From Saccharopolyspora erythraea (lineage in GTDB: Bacteria; Actinomycetota; Actinomycetes; Mycobacteriales; Pseudonocardiaceae): 64,000 nt of DNA. A model generated the notes under the pieces. It was given only the letters and a program-made list of their open reading frames with translations, had not been told where the DNA came from and did not search any database. The DNA lies in contig NZ_CP054839.1 in NCBI RefSeq assembly GCF_018141105.1, positions 2,542,001-2,606,000 on the forward strand, given 5' to 3'. The number at the start of each line of letters is the position of its first letter. The stretch's first letter is position 1. Shown here one piece after another: positions 9,030-17,848 of the stretch. Position numbers and translations under genes: made by a program.

Positions 9030-10223
9030 TCAGCGAACCGCGGCCGGTTCCGGTGTCGGCTCCGCGGCGGCCGTGCGCGCCGGACGGCGGTCGAGCGCGC
9101 CCGAGAACAGGGCGATGCCCAGCGCGGCGGCCGCCATCAGGGCGCCGACCCAGTTCGGCGCGGTGTAGCCGAGCCCGGCCTCGATGACCAGCCCGCCCAG
9201 CCAGGCGGCCAGCGCGTTGCCGAGGTTGAACGCGGCGATGTTGACCGCCGAGGCCAGCGTCGGAGCGCCCTCGGCCTTGTCCATGACCCGCTTCTGCAGC
9301 GCGGGCACGGTGGCGAACCCGGCGGCGCCGACCAGCGCGAGCGTGATCGCCGCGCTCACCTTGCTCATCGCGGTGAAGGTGAACAGCCCGAGGACGACGG
9401 CCAGCGCCGCGAGGACCCCATACAGCGACGGCATCAGCGCCCGGTCGGCCAGGCGCCCGCCGAGCAGGTTGCCCGCGAACAGCCCGGCCCCGAACAGCAC
9501 CAGCAGCCAGGTGACCGCCGCCGGGGTGTAGCCGGCGACCTCGGTCATCATCGGCGCGACGTAGGTGAACGCGGCGAACACGCCGCCGAAGCCGAGCACG
9601 GTCATCGCCACGGCCAGCCACACCTGGAGGCTGCGCAACGACGCCAGCTCCCGGCCGACGCCGGTGGCAGCCGGGCGCGGTTGCGGCGGGACCAGGGTGG
9701 CGACACCGAGCAGGCCCATGACGCCGAGCACCGAGACGACCACGAACGTCGAGCGCCAGCCGTAGGACTGGCCGAGCCAGGTGCCCATCGGCACACCGAG
9801 CACGTTGGCGGCGGTGAGCCCGGTGAACATGATCGCGATGGCGCCCGCCCGCTTGTGCGGGGCGACCAGGTCGGCGGCCACCACCGCGCCGATGCCGAAG
9901 AACGCGCCGTGTGCGAACGAGGCGACGACCCGGCCGGTGAGCAGCAGCCCGTAGCTGGTCGCCAGCGCCGAGAGCAGGTTGCCCGCGATGAACAGCACCA
10001 TCAGCCCGAGCAGCATCCGCTTGCGGGGGACGCGGGTGCCGAGCGCGGTCAGCAGGGGCGCGCCGACGACGACCCCCAGCGCGTAGCCGGAGATCAGGTA
10101 TCCGGCGGTGGGGATGGACACCGCGAAGTCGGCGGCGACCTCGGGCAGCAGCCCCATGATCACGAATTCGGTCGTTCCGATGCCGAAGGCGCTGATCGTC
10201 AGCGCCCAGAGCGCGAGGGGCAT
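9030..10223 (-). CDS. MFS drug-efflux transporter (DHA1 type)
   Basis: A 397-residue transporter with twelve predicted membrane spans, starting at the ATG of MPLALWALTISAFGIGTTEF. That N-terminus, with IGTTEFVIMGLLPEVAADFAVS, is the DHA1 signature of Cmx/CmrA, PbuE and YdeA-like exporters. The loop 2-3 motif appears as GAPLLTALGTRVPRKRML. It is divergent from a MarR regulator and is likely induced by compounds that bind it. Substrates are not predictable. Confidence 0.9.
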   Translation of the reverse strand: MPLALWALTISAFGIGTTEFVIMGLLPEVAADFAVSIPTAGYLISGYALGVVVGAPLLTALGTRVPRKRMLLGLMVLFIAGNLLSALATSYGLLLTGRVVASFAHGAFFGIGAVVAADLVAPHKRAGAIAIMFTGLTAANVLGVPMGTWLGQSYGWRSTFVVVSVLGVMGLLGVATLVPPQPRPAATGVGRELASLRSLQVWLAVAMTVLGFGGVFAAFTYVAPMMTEVAGYTPAAVTWLLVLFGAGLFAGNLLGGRLADRALMPSLYGVLAALAVVLGLFTFTAMSKVSAAITLALVGAAGFATVPALQKRVMDKAEGAPTLASAVNIAAFNLGNALAAWLGGLVIEAGLGYTAPNWVGALMAAAALGIALFSGALDRRPARTAAAEPTPEPAAVR

Positions 10224-10270
10224 CGAGCTACTCCTTGCTTCGCGTTCGTCTGTTAGCGGCGTCGACAATA

Positions 10271-10296
10271 ATTGCACACGCCGCATATTGCAAACG
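10271..10296. promoter_or_regulatory. Candidate MarR operator
   Basis: The AT-rich gap between the divergent MFS and MarR genes holds a direct repeat ATTGCACACG (10271-10280) and ATTGCAAACG (10287-10296), spaced 16 bp start to start. It is a plausible site for the adjacent MarR protein; no binding data are implied. Confidence 0.45.
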
Positions 10297-10360
10297 CTGC
10301 TTAGCTGCGGGGCTGGGGTAGACTGGAGGCCGATCCGTCAGCACTTCGGGAGGTTCGACG

Positions 10361-10813
10361 ATGTCCCTGTCCGATGACGCGGCAGAAGCCCGCGCCCAGG
10401 GCTGGCGAGCCCTGGCCGCTCTGCACGCCCGGATCGAGACCCGGATCGAGCGATCGCTCCAGCACGAGCACGACCTCAGCGTGAGCGAGTTCACCGTGCT
10501 CGACGTGCTGTCCCGCCAGGACGGCTGGCACATGCGCATGCAGCAGCTCGCCAACGCGGTCGTGCTCAGCCAGAGCGCGACGACCAGGCTGGTGACCAGG
10601 CTGGAGAAGCTCGGACTGCTGCGCCGATACCTGTGCGAGGACGACCGCAGGGGGATCTACACCGAGGTCAGCGAGTCCGGCCAGAAGCTGCTGGCCGCGG
10701 CCCGGCCCACGCACGACACCGCGCTGCGCGAGGCGATGGACGAGGCCAGCGACGTGCCCGAGCTGGCCCCGCTGGTCCGCGCGCTGGAAACCCTCGAGCC
10801 CACGGCGGTCTGA
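10361..10813 (+). CDS. MarR-family transcriptional regulator
   Basis: A 150-residue winged-helix regulator. The wHTH includes LSQSATTRLVTRLEKLGLLR around residue 68-87 and the wing EDDRRGIYTEVSESGQKLL, both diagnostic of MarR proteins. The ATG follows a GGAGG-like site. Its divergent partner is an MFS exporter, a very common pairing in which the MarR protein represses the pump. Confidence 0.92.
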   Translation: MSLSDDAAEARAQGWRALAALHARIETRIERSLQHEHDLSVSEFTVLDVLSRQDGWHMRMQQLANAVVLSQSATTRLVTRLEKLGLLRRYLCEDDRRGIYTEVSESGQKLLAAARPTHDTALREAMDEASDVPELAPLVRALETLEPTAV

Positions 10814-10850
10814 ACGCGCGCGGTCGCACGGCCCGTCGGCCTGGCCCGGC

Positions 10851-11504
10851 TCAGTCCTGCTCGGCCGGGATGGTGGCCCGCAGCGTGTCGACGGCGTGCT
10901 CGCGGTGCTCGGTCAGCAGGACGACCAGTTCGGCGGCGTCGTGCCGCTTGGCCGCGTCGACGATCGCGGCGTGCTCCTCGTGCACCCTCGCCCGGTTGGC
11001 GTCGGAGTTGTAGTACACCGCCCGGTAAGCGTCCGTGGCGTCCCACAGCGTCCGCACCACCCGCAGCAGCCGCGGCATCCGCGCGGGCTCCAGCAGCGCG
11101 AAGTGGAAGCGCCGGTTCGCCGCGATCATGCCCACCAGGTCGCCGACGCGCGACGCGGACTCGACCTCGCGCTGCGCCTCGGTGATGACCGCCAGGTCGG
11201 ACTCGCCGAACCGCTCCGCTGCCACCGTCGCCGCCTCCGACTCCAGCAGCTCCCGCATCCGGTAGACCTCCAGCAGGTCGTCGAGCGAGAGCTCGGCGAC
11301 CGAGTAGCCCCGGTGCGGCTGGTACACGACCTGGCCCTCGGCCTCCAGCGTCTTGAGCGCCTCGCGCAACGGCACCCGGCTCACCCCGAGGCGCTGGGCG
11401 ATCGCGTCCTGGCGGATGGGCTGCCCGGGTGCGAGCTCGCCTGCCACGATCGACTTCCGGAGCTCGTCGAGCACGAACTCCTGGGTGGTGGGTGGGCGTC
11501 GCAT
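10851..11504 (-). CDS. GntR-family (FadR/FCD) transcriptional regulator
   Basis: A 217-residue regulator with an N-terminal winged helix (QDAIAQRLGVSRVPLREALK near residue 32) and a C-terminal FCD ligand domain whose metal-binding histidines appear in NRRFHFALLE and EEHAAIVDA, with a last His in LLTEHREH. FCD proteins sense carboxylates or CoA-related metabolites. It is divergent from the CoA-transferase/dehydrogenase unit and probably controls it through the palindrome near 11603. Confidence 0.92.
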   Translation of the reverse strand: MRRPPTTQEFVLDELRKSIVAGELAPGQPIRQDAIAQRLGVSRVPLREALKTLEAEGQVVYQPHRGYSVAELSLDDLLEVYRMRELLESEAATVAAERFGESDLAVITEAQREVESASRVGDLVGMIAANRRFHFALLEPARMPRLLRVVRTLWDATDAYRAVYYNSDANRARVHEEHAAIVDAAKRHDAAELVVLLTEHREHAVDTLRATIPAEQD

Positions 11505-11602
11505 CGCACTCCAGTGCCTCGGCGTGGGTATGTCGATCCTATGGGTGAGCGAGGGCGGTTCGCGTTCTTCGAACGGTTGACCCGTCGTTCGGCAACTGTA
11601 TA

Positions 11603-11612
11603 TTGGATCCAA
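11603..11612. promoter_or_regulatory. Candidate GntR/FCD operator
   Basis: A perfect palindrome TTGGATCCAA within the AT-rich stretch TGTATATTGGATCCAACTTT lies between the divergent GntR and CoA-transferase genes. FCD-type GntR proteins commonly bind sites of the form TTG-N4-CAA, so this is a good candidate operator. Confidence 0.6.
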
Positions 11613-11666
11613 CTTTCCCCGGATGCAAGCCGACGGCGTCGGCGCGGAGATGAGGTGGGTCCGAGC

Positions 11667-12827
11667 ATGGAGCGTGCCCTGCCGATGGACGGCGTGGTTG
11701 TCGCGGACTTCAGCCGGGTGCTCGCCGGGCCGTACGCGACGATGCTGATGGCCGACCTCGGCGCCACGGTCATCAAGGTGGAGCGGCCGGGCACCGGCGA
11801 CGACACCCGGAGCTGGGGTCCACCGTGGACCGAGCACGCCTCGTCCTACTTCGAGTCGGTCAACCGCGGCAAGCGCAGCATCACGCTCGACCTCGGCGAC
11901 CCCGCCGACCAGGAGGCAGCCCGCGAGCTGGTCCGCCGCAGCGACGTGCTGGTGGAGAACTTCCGCCCAGGGTCGCTCGCCCGCTACGGGCTGGACTTCG
12001 ACAGCGCCGCCGAGCTGAACCCCCGGCTGGTCTACGCCTCGATCTCGGGCTTCGGCAGCGGCGCCGGTGCCGACCTGCCCGGCTACGACTTCGTGGTGCA
12101 GGCGCTCGGCGGGCTGATGAGCATCACCGGCAGCCCGGAAGGGCCACCCACCAAGGTCGGCGTCGCGCTGGTCGACGTGCTCACCGGCAAGGACGCCGCG
12201 CTGGGGATCATGGCCGCGCTGCGCCAGCGGGAGGCCACCGGACGCGGCCAGCACGTCGAGGTCAACCTGCTGTCGAGCCTGCTGGCGTCCCTGGTCAACC
12301 AGATGAGCGGGATGCTGGCCACCGGAGTCCCGCCCGCGCGGATGGGCAACCAGCACCCGAGTATCGCGCCCTACGAGACGCTGCGCTGCGAGGACGCCTA
12401 CCTGGTGGTGGCCATCGGCAACGACGTGCAGTTCGGCAGGCTCGCCGAAGCTCTCGGCCTGGTCGGGCTGGCCGAGGACGAGCGCTTCGCCACCAACGCG
12501 CAGCGGGTCGCCAACCGGCCCGCGCTGGTCGAGCTGATGGAGAACGTGCTCGGCGCCCGTCCCGCCGCCGACTGGCAGGAGCGCCTGCAACGCGCGGGCA
12601 TCGCCTGCGGCCAGGTCAACGACCTCTCCCGCGCGGTGCACTACGCCGAGTCGCTCGGGCTGAATCCGCTGGTCGACCCGGGTCAGGGCGCGACGGCGCA
12701 GGTGCGCATGCCCATCGACCTCTCCGACTCCGCCGGCGTCAAGCCGCTCGCCCCGCCCCGCCTCGGCGAGCACGGCGAGCAGATCCGGGCCTGGCTGGCC
12801 GGCCCCGCCGGACCACCGCCGGCCTGA
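11667..12827 (+). CDS. Class III (CaiB/BaiF) CoA-transferase
   Basis: A 386-residue family III CoA-transferase. It opens with VVVADFSRVLAGPYATMLMADLGA and KVERPGTGDDTR, the family signature, and contains the catalytic Asp region LPGYDFVVQALGGLMSITG. The start ATG 11667 follows GGTGGG-type ribosome bases. It is 65 bp upstream of the acyl-CoA dehydrogenase gene. Paired with a glutaryl-CoA-dehydrogenase-like enzyme, it most likely activates a dicarboxylate such as glutarate with succinyl-CoA; the substrate is inferred. Confidence 0.9.
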   Translation: MERALPMDGVVVADFSRVLAGPYATMLMADLGATVIKVERPGTGDDTRSWGPPWTEHASSYFESVNRGKRSITLDLGDPADQEAARELVRRSDVLVENFRPGSLARYGLDFDSAAELNPRLVYASISGFGSGAGADLPGYDFVVQALGGLMSITGSPEGPPTKVGVALVDVLTGKDAALGIMAALRQREATGRGQHVEVNLLSSLLASLVNQMSGMLATGVPPARMGNQHPSIAPYETLRCEDAYLVVAIGNDVQFGRLAEALGLVGLAEDERFATNAQRVANRPALVELMENVLGARPAADWQERLQRAGIACGQVNDLSRAVHYAESLGLNPLVDPGQGATAQVRMPIDLSDSAGVKPLAPPRLGEHGEQIRAWLAGPAGPPPA

Positions 12828-12892
12828 CGACGACCGCCCGGCCATCGGACCGGCCGAGCCCCACAACCGTTTCCCCAGGAAGGAATCCCGCC

Positions 12893-14086
12893 ATGAGCAG
12901 CAGCGGTGCCCGCCCCGCCTTCGATCCTCGCGACCCGCTCGGCATCGACGACGAGCTCACCACCGAGCAGCTCGCGATCCGCGACAGCGTCCGCGCGCTG
13001 TGCCGCGACCACGTGCTGCCGCACGTCGGCGAGTGGTTCGAGCGCGGTGAGTTCCCGCAGGCCAGGGAGCTGGCCAGGGAGCTCGGCAAGCTCGGCGTGC
13101 TCGGCATGCACCTGGAGGGCTACGGCTGCGCCGGGATGTCGGCCGTGGACTACGGCCTGGCCTGCGAGGAGCTCGAGGCGTGCGACTCCGGCCTGCGCTC
13201 GCTGGTGTCGGTGCAGGGATCGCTGGCCATGTTCGGGATCTGGCGCTGGGGTTCGGAGGAGCAGAAGCGGCAGTGGCTGCCCCGGATGGCGGCCGGCGAG
13301 GCGATCGGCTGCTTCGGTCTGACCGAGCCCGACCACGGCTCCGACCCGGCGTCGATGCGCACCTCCGCCCGCCGGGACGGCTCGGACTGGGTGCTCAACG
13401 GCCGGAAGATGTGGATCACCAACGGCACCATCGCCGACGTCGCGGTGGTGTGGGCCCAGACCGACGACGGCGTGCGCGGCTTCGTCGTGCCGACCGACAC
13501 CGCGGGCTTCTCGGCACCGGAGATCAAGCAGAAGCTGTCGCTGCGCGCGTCGGTCACCAGTGAGCTGGTCCTCGACGACGTGCGGCTGCCCGCCGAGGCC
13601 CGGCTGCCCGAGGCCGAGGGTCTGCGCGGACCGCTGAGCTGCCTCAACGAGGCCCGCTACGGCATCGTGTGGGGTGCCACGGGCGCCGGGCGGGCGTGCC
13701 TGGAGTCGGCGCTGGAGTACGCGGGCAGCCGCGAGCAGTTCGGCCGCCCGATCGCGGGTTTCCAGCTCACCCAGGGCAAGCTGGCCGACATGGCGGTCCG
13801 GGTGCAGAACGGCCGGTTGCTGGCGATGCACCTGGGCAAGCGCAAGGACGCGGGCAAGCTGCTCCCGCAGCAGGTCAGCTTCGGCAAGCTGGACAACGTG
13901 CGCGGGGCGCTGGAGGTGGCGCGGACCGCGCGAACCATCCTCGGGGCCAACGGCATCTCGCTGGAGTACCCGGTGATCCGGCACATGACCAACCTGGAGT
14001 CGGTGCTGACCTACGAGGGCACCAGCGAGATGCACGCGCTGAGCATCGGCCAGGCGCTGACCGGGCTGGCCGCCTTCCGGGGCTGA
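12893..14086 (+). CDS. Acyl-CoA dehydrogenase, glutaryl-CoA dehydrogenase-like
   Basis: A 397-residue flavoprotein. CFGLTEPDHGSDPASMRTSA and the WITNGTIADVAVVWA segment form the FAD/substrate site, and the catalytic Glu lies in LTYEGTSEMHALSIGQALTG. The stretch SVQGSLAMFGIWRWGSEEQK is close to glutaryl-CoA dehydrogenases, which oxidise and decarboxylate glutaryl-CoA to crotonyl-CoA. It follows the class III CoA-transferase in one unit, consistent with glutarate use. A clear GGAAGG-type ribosome site precedes ATG 12893. Confidence 0.9.
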   Translation: MSSSGARPAFDPRDPLGIDDELTTEQLAIRDSVRALCRDHVLPHVGEWFERGEFPQARELARELGKLGVLGMHLEGYGCAGMSAVDYGLACEELEACDSGLRSLVSVQGSLAMFGIWRWGSEEQKRQWLPRMAAGEAIGCFGLTEPDHGSDPASMRTSARRDGSDWVLNGRKMWITNGTIADVAVVWAQTDDGVRGFVVPTDTAGFSAPEIKQKLSLRASVTSELVLDDVRLPAEARLPEAEGLRGPLSCLNEARYGIVWGATGAGRACLESALEYAGSREQFGRPIAGFQLTQGKLADMAVRVQNGRLLAMHLGKRKDAGKLLPQQVSFGKLDNVRGALEVARTARTILGANGISLEYPVIRHMTNLESVLTYEGTSEMHALSIGQALTGLAAFRG

Positions 14087-14130
14087 GAAACCGGTAGTTC
14101 GAACAGAAAACGAGCCGTTCTGACATTTCG

Positions 14131-14166
14131 GCGGGAACGAGTGGATCTCATTTCTCTCGTTCCCGC
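14131..14166. terminator. Hairpin terminator after the acyl-CoA dehydrogenase gene
   Basis: GCGGGAACGAG (14131-14141) pairs exactly with CTCGTTCCCGC (14156-14166), 45 bp past the stop codon and followed by TTAAGTGTTGTT. It ends the CoA-transferase/dehydrogenase unit. Confidence 0.75.
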
Positions 14167-14416
14167 TTAAGTGTTGTTCTCGGAAAAGATTGCGCCAAGA
14201 TTCGATCTCGTTTGGATAACAACACCCATTCTGATCGGCGATTCTTCGGGGCGCCGAGAAAAATCGCGGTGGCGGAAGAGTATTGCGACTGCGCAGGCGG
14301 TTGTGCCTCCGCTCGGCAGGGTGTCAATTTCTCCCGTTCAGGTAAGCGGTCTTCATGTTTCCCGGTTGTTCCGGTTCCGCCTGGGAGCCGAGCACCTCCA
14401 CATGAGGGAGAGCTTC
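14167..14416 (+). promoter_or_regulatory. AT-rich upstream region of the subtilase gene
   Basis: This 250-bp gene-free stretch is noticeably AT-richer than its surroundings and leads into the secreted protease gene. It presumably holds that gene's promoter and leader. A frame is open through it, but its codons do not resemble protein and the signal peptide begins only at 14417. No specific operator is recognisable. Confidence 0.4.
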
Positions 14417-15637
14417 ATGCAACGAGTTCGAGCTGCTTGGCGTCGACGTCGGACCGTGGCGGTGCTGGCCACCGCGGTCGGGGTGGCGCTGGCCACCGCG
14501 GTCGCGACTCCGGCCCAGGCCGACCACCGTGCCCCCGCGGCCGGTGCCGAGACGATCATCCCCAACAGTTACCTGGTGGTGCTCGCCGATACTCCGGAAA
14601 CCCAGTCGGGGGTGGAGGCCATCGCGGAGAACCTGCTGGCCAAATATCCCGGCGAACTGACCCGCACATTCGACACCGCGCTCCGGGGCTTCTCGGTTTC
14701 CATGCAGGAGCCCAACGCCATGCGGATGGCGCAGGACCCGGCGGTGGCCTTCGTCGAGCCCAACAAGCAGGTGCGGGCCATCGAGACCCAGCAGAACCCG
14801 CCGTCGTGGGGTCTGGACCGGGTCGACCAGCGGAACCTGCCGCTGAACAACGCCTACACCTACGGCCCGAACGCCTCCAACGTCTCGGCCTACGTCATCG
14901 ACACCGGGGTGCGGATCAGCCACCGGACCTTCGGCGGCCGGGCCAAGCACGGCTTCGACGCGGTCGACAACGACAACGACGCCAGCGACTGCAACGGCCA
15001 CGGCACCCACGTCGCGGGCACCATCGGCGGCGCCGAGTACGGCGTGGCCAAGGCGGTCAGCATCGTGGCCGTGCGAGTGCTGGACTGCCGCGGCAGCGGC
15101 ACCACCGACGGCGTGATCGCCGGCATCGACTGGGTCACCAAGAACGCCAAGAAGCCGGCCGTGGCCAACATGAGCCTCGGCGGCGGCGCCAGCAACGCGC
15201 TGGACCAGGCGGTGCGCAACTCGGTCGGCTCCGGCGTCACCTACGCCGTCGCGGCGGGCAACGGCGACTCCTCCGGCAACCCGATCGACGCCTGCGGCTA
15301 CTCGCCGGCGCGGACCGCCGAGGCCATCACCGTCGGTGCCACGGACAACGGCGACAACCGGGCGAAGTTCTCCAACTACGGCAAGTGCCTGGACCTGTTC
15401 GCGCCTGGCGTGAACATCACCTCGTCGTGGCACACCAACGACACCGCCTCCAACACCATCAGCGGCACGTCGATGGCGACGCCGCACGTGGCGGGTGCGG
15501 CGGCGCTGTACCTGTCGGCGAACCCGTCGGCGGCGCCGGCCGCGGTCTCCAGCGGCCTGACGGGCGCGGCGACCAGCGACGTGGTCAAGGACCCGCGCCC
15601 CGGCTCGCCGAACAAGCTGCTCTACACCGGCAGCTGA
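14417..15637 (+). CDS. Secreted subtilisin-family (S8) serine protease
   Basis: A 406-residue preproprotein. Residues 1-35 form a signal peptide: basic RVRAAWRRRR, a hydrophobic core, then a PAQA cleavage region. An I9-type propeptide follows (IIPNSYLVVLAD through VAFVEPNKQV). The catalytic domain shows Asp in AYVIDTGVRISH, His in NGHGTHVAGTIGG and Ser in SGTSMATPHVAGAAALY, the proteinase K subfamily pattern. The start at 14417 is chosen because GGGAG lies 6 nt upstream; ATG 14402 is possible. No C-terminal cell-wall or P-domain is present. Confidence 0.93.
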   Translation: MQRVRAAWRRRRTVAVLATAVGVALATAVATPAQADHRAPAAGAETIIPNSYLVVLADTPETQSGVEAIAENLLAKYPGELTRTFDTALRGFSVSMQEPNAMRMAQDPAVAFVEPNKQVRAIETQQNPPSWGLDRVDQRNLPLNNAYTYGPNASNVSAYVIDTGVRISHRTFGGRAKHGFDAVDNDNDASDCNGHGTHVAGTIGGAEYGVAKAVSIVAVRVLDCRGSGTTDGVIAGIDWVTKNAKKPAVANMSLGGGASNALDQAVRNSVGSGVTYAVAAGNGDSSGNPIDACGYSPARTAEAITVGATDNGDNRAKFSNYGKCLDLFAPGVNITSSWHTNDTASNTISGTSMATPHVAGAAALYLSANPSAAPAAVSSGLTGAATSDVVKDPRPGSPNKLLYTGS

Positions 15638-15654
15638 CGGCGGTGCTGCGACGA

Positions 15655-15683
15655 GCCCCTCCCGGCGGCCTGCCGGGAGGGGC
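15655..15683. terminator. Bidirectional hairpin between subtilase and SDR genes
   Basis: GCCCCTCCCGGC (15655-15666) pairs perfectly with GCCGGGAGGGGC (15672-15683). It sits between the convergent protease and SDR genes. Confidence 0.75.
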
Positions 15684-15684
15684 C

Positions 15685-16443
15685 TCACCACACCGTGAAC
15701 CCGCCGTCGGCGACGACGTTGCTGCCGGTGACGAAGCTGCTGGCCTCCGAGGCCAGGAAGACCGCGATCGGCCCGAGCTCGCGCGGTTCGGCGACCCGGC
15801 CCATCGGGGTCTGCGAGATCCACGTGCGGAACCACTCCGGCTGGGACGTCTCGACCTGCCTGAGCAGCTCGGTGCCGGTGTAGCCGGGGGAGATCGAGTT
15901 CACCCGCACGCCGCGCCCGGCCCATTCGCCCGCCAGCGACTTGGTGAGCATGATGACCCCGGCCTTGGACGTGTTGTAGGACGCCTGCGGCTGCGGGTGG
16001 TTGGAGATCAGACCGGACATCGACGCGATGTTGATGATCGAGCCCGAGCCCTGCGCGAGCATCGCCTTGCCGACCTCTCGGCAGCACCAGAAGACCGCGT
16101 CGAGGTTGAGCCCGAGCACCGCGCGCCACGACTCGTCCGGCATCGACTCCGCGGGCTCGTTGCGGACCGTCCCGGCGTTGTGCACCGAGACGTCGATCCG
16201 CCCGTGCTCGGCCACGATCCGCGCGACACCGTCGGCGACCGCGCCGGAGTCGGTGACGTCCAGCGGCAGGAACTCGCATTCCAGCTCGGCGGCGGCCTTC
16301 TCGCCGGTCTCGTGGTTGATCTCGCCGATCACGACCCGGGCGCCCGCCGACCGCAGCGCCCTGGCGATCTCCAGGCCGATGCCCTGACCACCGCCGGTGA
16401 CCAGCGCGACCTCGTCCTGCAATGAGAAGATCTCGGTTCCCAT
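15685..16443 (-). CDS. Short-chain dehydrogenase/reductase
   Basis: A 252-residue classical SDR oxidoreductase. The cofactor motif TGGGQGIGLEIARAL is near residue 17, followed by HNAGT, the catalytic Ser in INIASMSGL, and the YxxxK pair in ASYNTSKAGVIML. The acidic context after the second strand (GEINHE) suggests NAD preference. Start ATG 16443 follows GGGAGG at a suitable distance. It lies 44 bp downstream of the disrupted amidase gene on the same strand, so the two were probably an operon before prophage insertion. Confidence 0.92.
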   Translation of the reverse strand: MGTEIFSLQDEVALVTGGGQGIGLEIARALRSAGARVVIGEINHETGEKAAAELECEFLPLDVTDSGAVADGVARIVAEHGRIDVSVHNAGTVRNEPAESMPDESWRAVLGLNLDAVFWCCREVGKAMLAQGSGSIINIASMSGLISNHPQPQASYNTSKAGVIMLTKSLAGEWAGRGVRVNSISPGYTGTELLRQVETSQPEWFRTWISQTPMGRVAEPRELGPIAVFLASEASSFVTGSNVVADGGFTVW

Positions 16444-16487
16444 CGAAATGCCAACCTCCCGCGAGCGCCGCCTGGTGCCGGATCCGA

Positions 16488-17366
16488 TCAACGTAGCGGT
16501 GGTGGCAGCACCCGGTGCACCCAGTCGCTGGCGCGTTCATACGCGTGGGCGAGTCGCAGCAGGTCCAGCTCGCCGTGGTTCGGGCCGATCAGCTGCACGC
16601 CCATCGGCAGGTCGGCGGCGCCGAAACCGGCGGGCAGGTTGAGCACCGGGTGGCCGGACAACGTCCACGGCGCCACGGTCTCCATCCACCGGTGGTAGGT
16701 GTCCATGGTCCGGCCGCCGACCTCGCGCGGCCAGCGCAGCGCGGCGTCGAACGGGAAGACCTGCGCGGTCGGCGCGATCAGGAAGTCGTAGTCGTCGAAC
16801 AGCGCCGCGACGTGCGCGTGCCAGTCGTCGCGGCCGGTGAGCGCGGCGGCGATCTCGCGCACGCCCATCCGCAGGTAGCCCTCCACCTCGAAGACCGCCT
16901 CCGGTTTGAGCAGCGCACGGTTGCTTTCGTCGGCGTGCAGGTCGTGCAGCGTCTGGCCGGTCATCCAGTGCCGCCACAGCATGAACGTCTCCCACGCCTG
17001 CTCGACGGGCAGCTCGCGCTCCACCGGCTCGACGACGCAGCCGATCTCCTCGAAGGTCCCCAGCGCCGACGCGCACACCGCCAGCACGCCGGGTTCGGTC
17101 GGCAGGTAGCCGCCGAAGTCGCCGAGCCAACCGATCCGCAGGCCGTCGACGCGGTGCTCCAGCGGTTCGGCGAACACCGCGGGGTCCTGTTCGACGCCCA
17201 GCGGGGCGCGCGGATCAGGACCGGCCATAGTGGACAGGAGCATGGCCAGGTCGCGCACGGTGCGGGCCATCGGGCCGGACACGGAGGGTTCGCTGAGGAA
17301 GCCCGGTTTCGGGACGCGGCCGAAGCTCGGGCGCAGCCCGAGCACGTGGCAGAAGGCGGCGGGGTT
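16488..17366 (-). pseudogene. C-terminal half of the prophage-split amidase
   Basis: Host codons run from the AA of the attL core (17366-17365) to the stop at 16488. They read NPAAFCHVLGLRPSFGRVPK onward, the part of amidase-signature enzymes that follows the catalytic nucleophile, ending with DLPMGVQLIGPNHGELDLLR typical of the family C-terminus. The catalytic Lys, cis-Ser and nucleophile Ser are all on the other half at the right edge. Removing the phage joins the halves in frame as ...GSLR-NPAAFC.... A GTG in phage DNA at 17405 could start a short chimeric fragment, but it would lack every catalytic residue. Confidence 0.92.
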
Positions 17367-17385
17367 ATCAGTTGGCTCCGAACCA
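17365..17385. other. attL (left prophage attachment site)
   Basis: Core dinucleotide TT on the plus strand at 17365-17366. Host amidase sequence lies to the left. To the right, after 11 bp, comes the phage arm CCGAACCA (17378-17385), the inverse of the arm in attR. The placement follows from amidase frame continuity and the symmetry of the rebuilt attP. Confidence 0.85.
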
Positions 17386-17401
17386 TGAAGTCGGAGAAGG
17401 C

Positions 17402-17447
17402 ACAAAAAAAGCCCCCGACCTGCCCGGTGAGGGGCTGGACGGGGGCT
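17402..17447 (-). terminator. Rho-independent terminator at the left prophage end
   Basis: On the minus strand AGCCCCCG pairs with CGGGGGCT and is followed by seven T residues (plus-strand A-run 17404-17410). It lies right after the last early gene and 17 bp before the attL arm. It stops phage early transcripts from entering the amidase fragment, or from entering the integrase in the circular form. Confidence 0.9.
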
Positions 17448-17459
17448 GTGGGTGGTGCG

Positions 17460-17834
17460 TCAGGTGGCGGCGTTGATCTGGCGGGCGAGGGCAAGGGCGT
17501 CTTCGTTCGGGTAGTTGTCCGCGCCCGATCCTTCGTCGCGGGTCCCTGCCTCGTCAAGGAAGACTCGGGCCAGAGGCTCCGCGACGGCGGGGGAGAAGGT
17601 GGCGATCCAGCGGGCATCGGCTTCGTCAGCGATGCCGGGGTCTCCGTACTCGGAATCGTGGATCGACACGTTGGTTTCGTAGGCGTACGCGGTCCGGTGC
17701 TCACTCCCCGGCAATCGTTCGCTGGCGTGAACATCTCCGTTGTCATCGACCGTCCACGGTCCGGGCTTTGCCTTGGCGGCCAGCTCGCGCAGCGTCGCGG
17801 CGGCCTGGCGGAGTTCTTCGGCGGGGTTGTTCAT
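17460..17834 (-). CDS. Phage protein of unknown function (124 aa)
   Basis: Last gene of the leftward early block, ending just before the terminator. The N-terminus is helical and Ala/Arg-rich (NNPAEELRQAAATLRELAAK), followed by GPWTVDDNGDVHASE and an acidic segment ending in DALALARQINAAT. Similar ~100-residue proteins with a PGPW motif occur in actinophage early regions, but no function is known to me. An ATG with AAGGAAGT upstream fits as start. Confidence 0.7.
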   Translation of the reverse strand: MNNPAEELRQAAATLRELAAKAKPGPWTVDDNGDVHASERLPGSEHRTAYAYETNVSIHDSEYGDPGIADEADARWIATFSPAVAEPLARVFLDEAGTRDEGSGADNYPNEDALALARQINAAT

Positions 17835-17848
17835 AATGACTTCCTTGA

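Noticed and set aside
11825-14086. Long continuous plus-strand frame covering both CoA-transferase and acyl-CoA dehydrogenase regions
   Set aside because: The first part is an out-of-frame shadow of the CoA-transferase; only the part from ATG 12893 is protein-like. Not a fusion gene.
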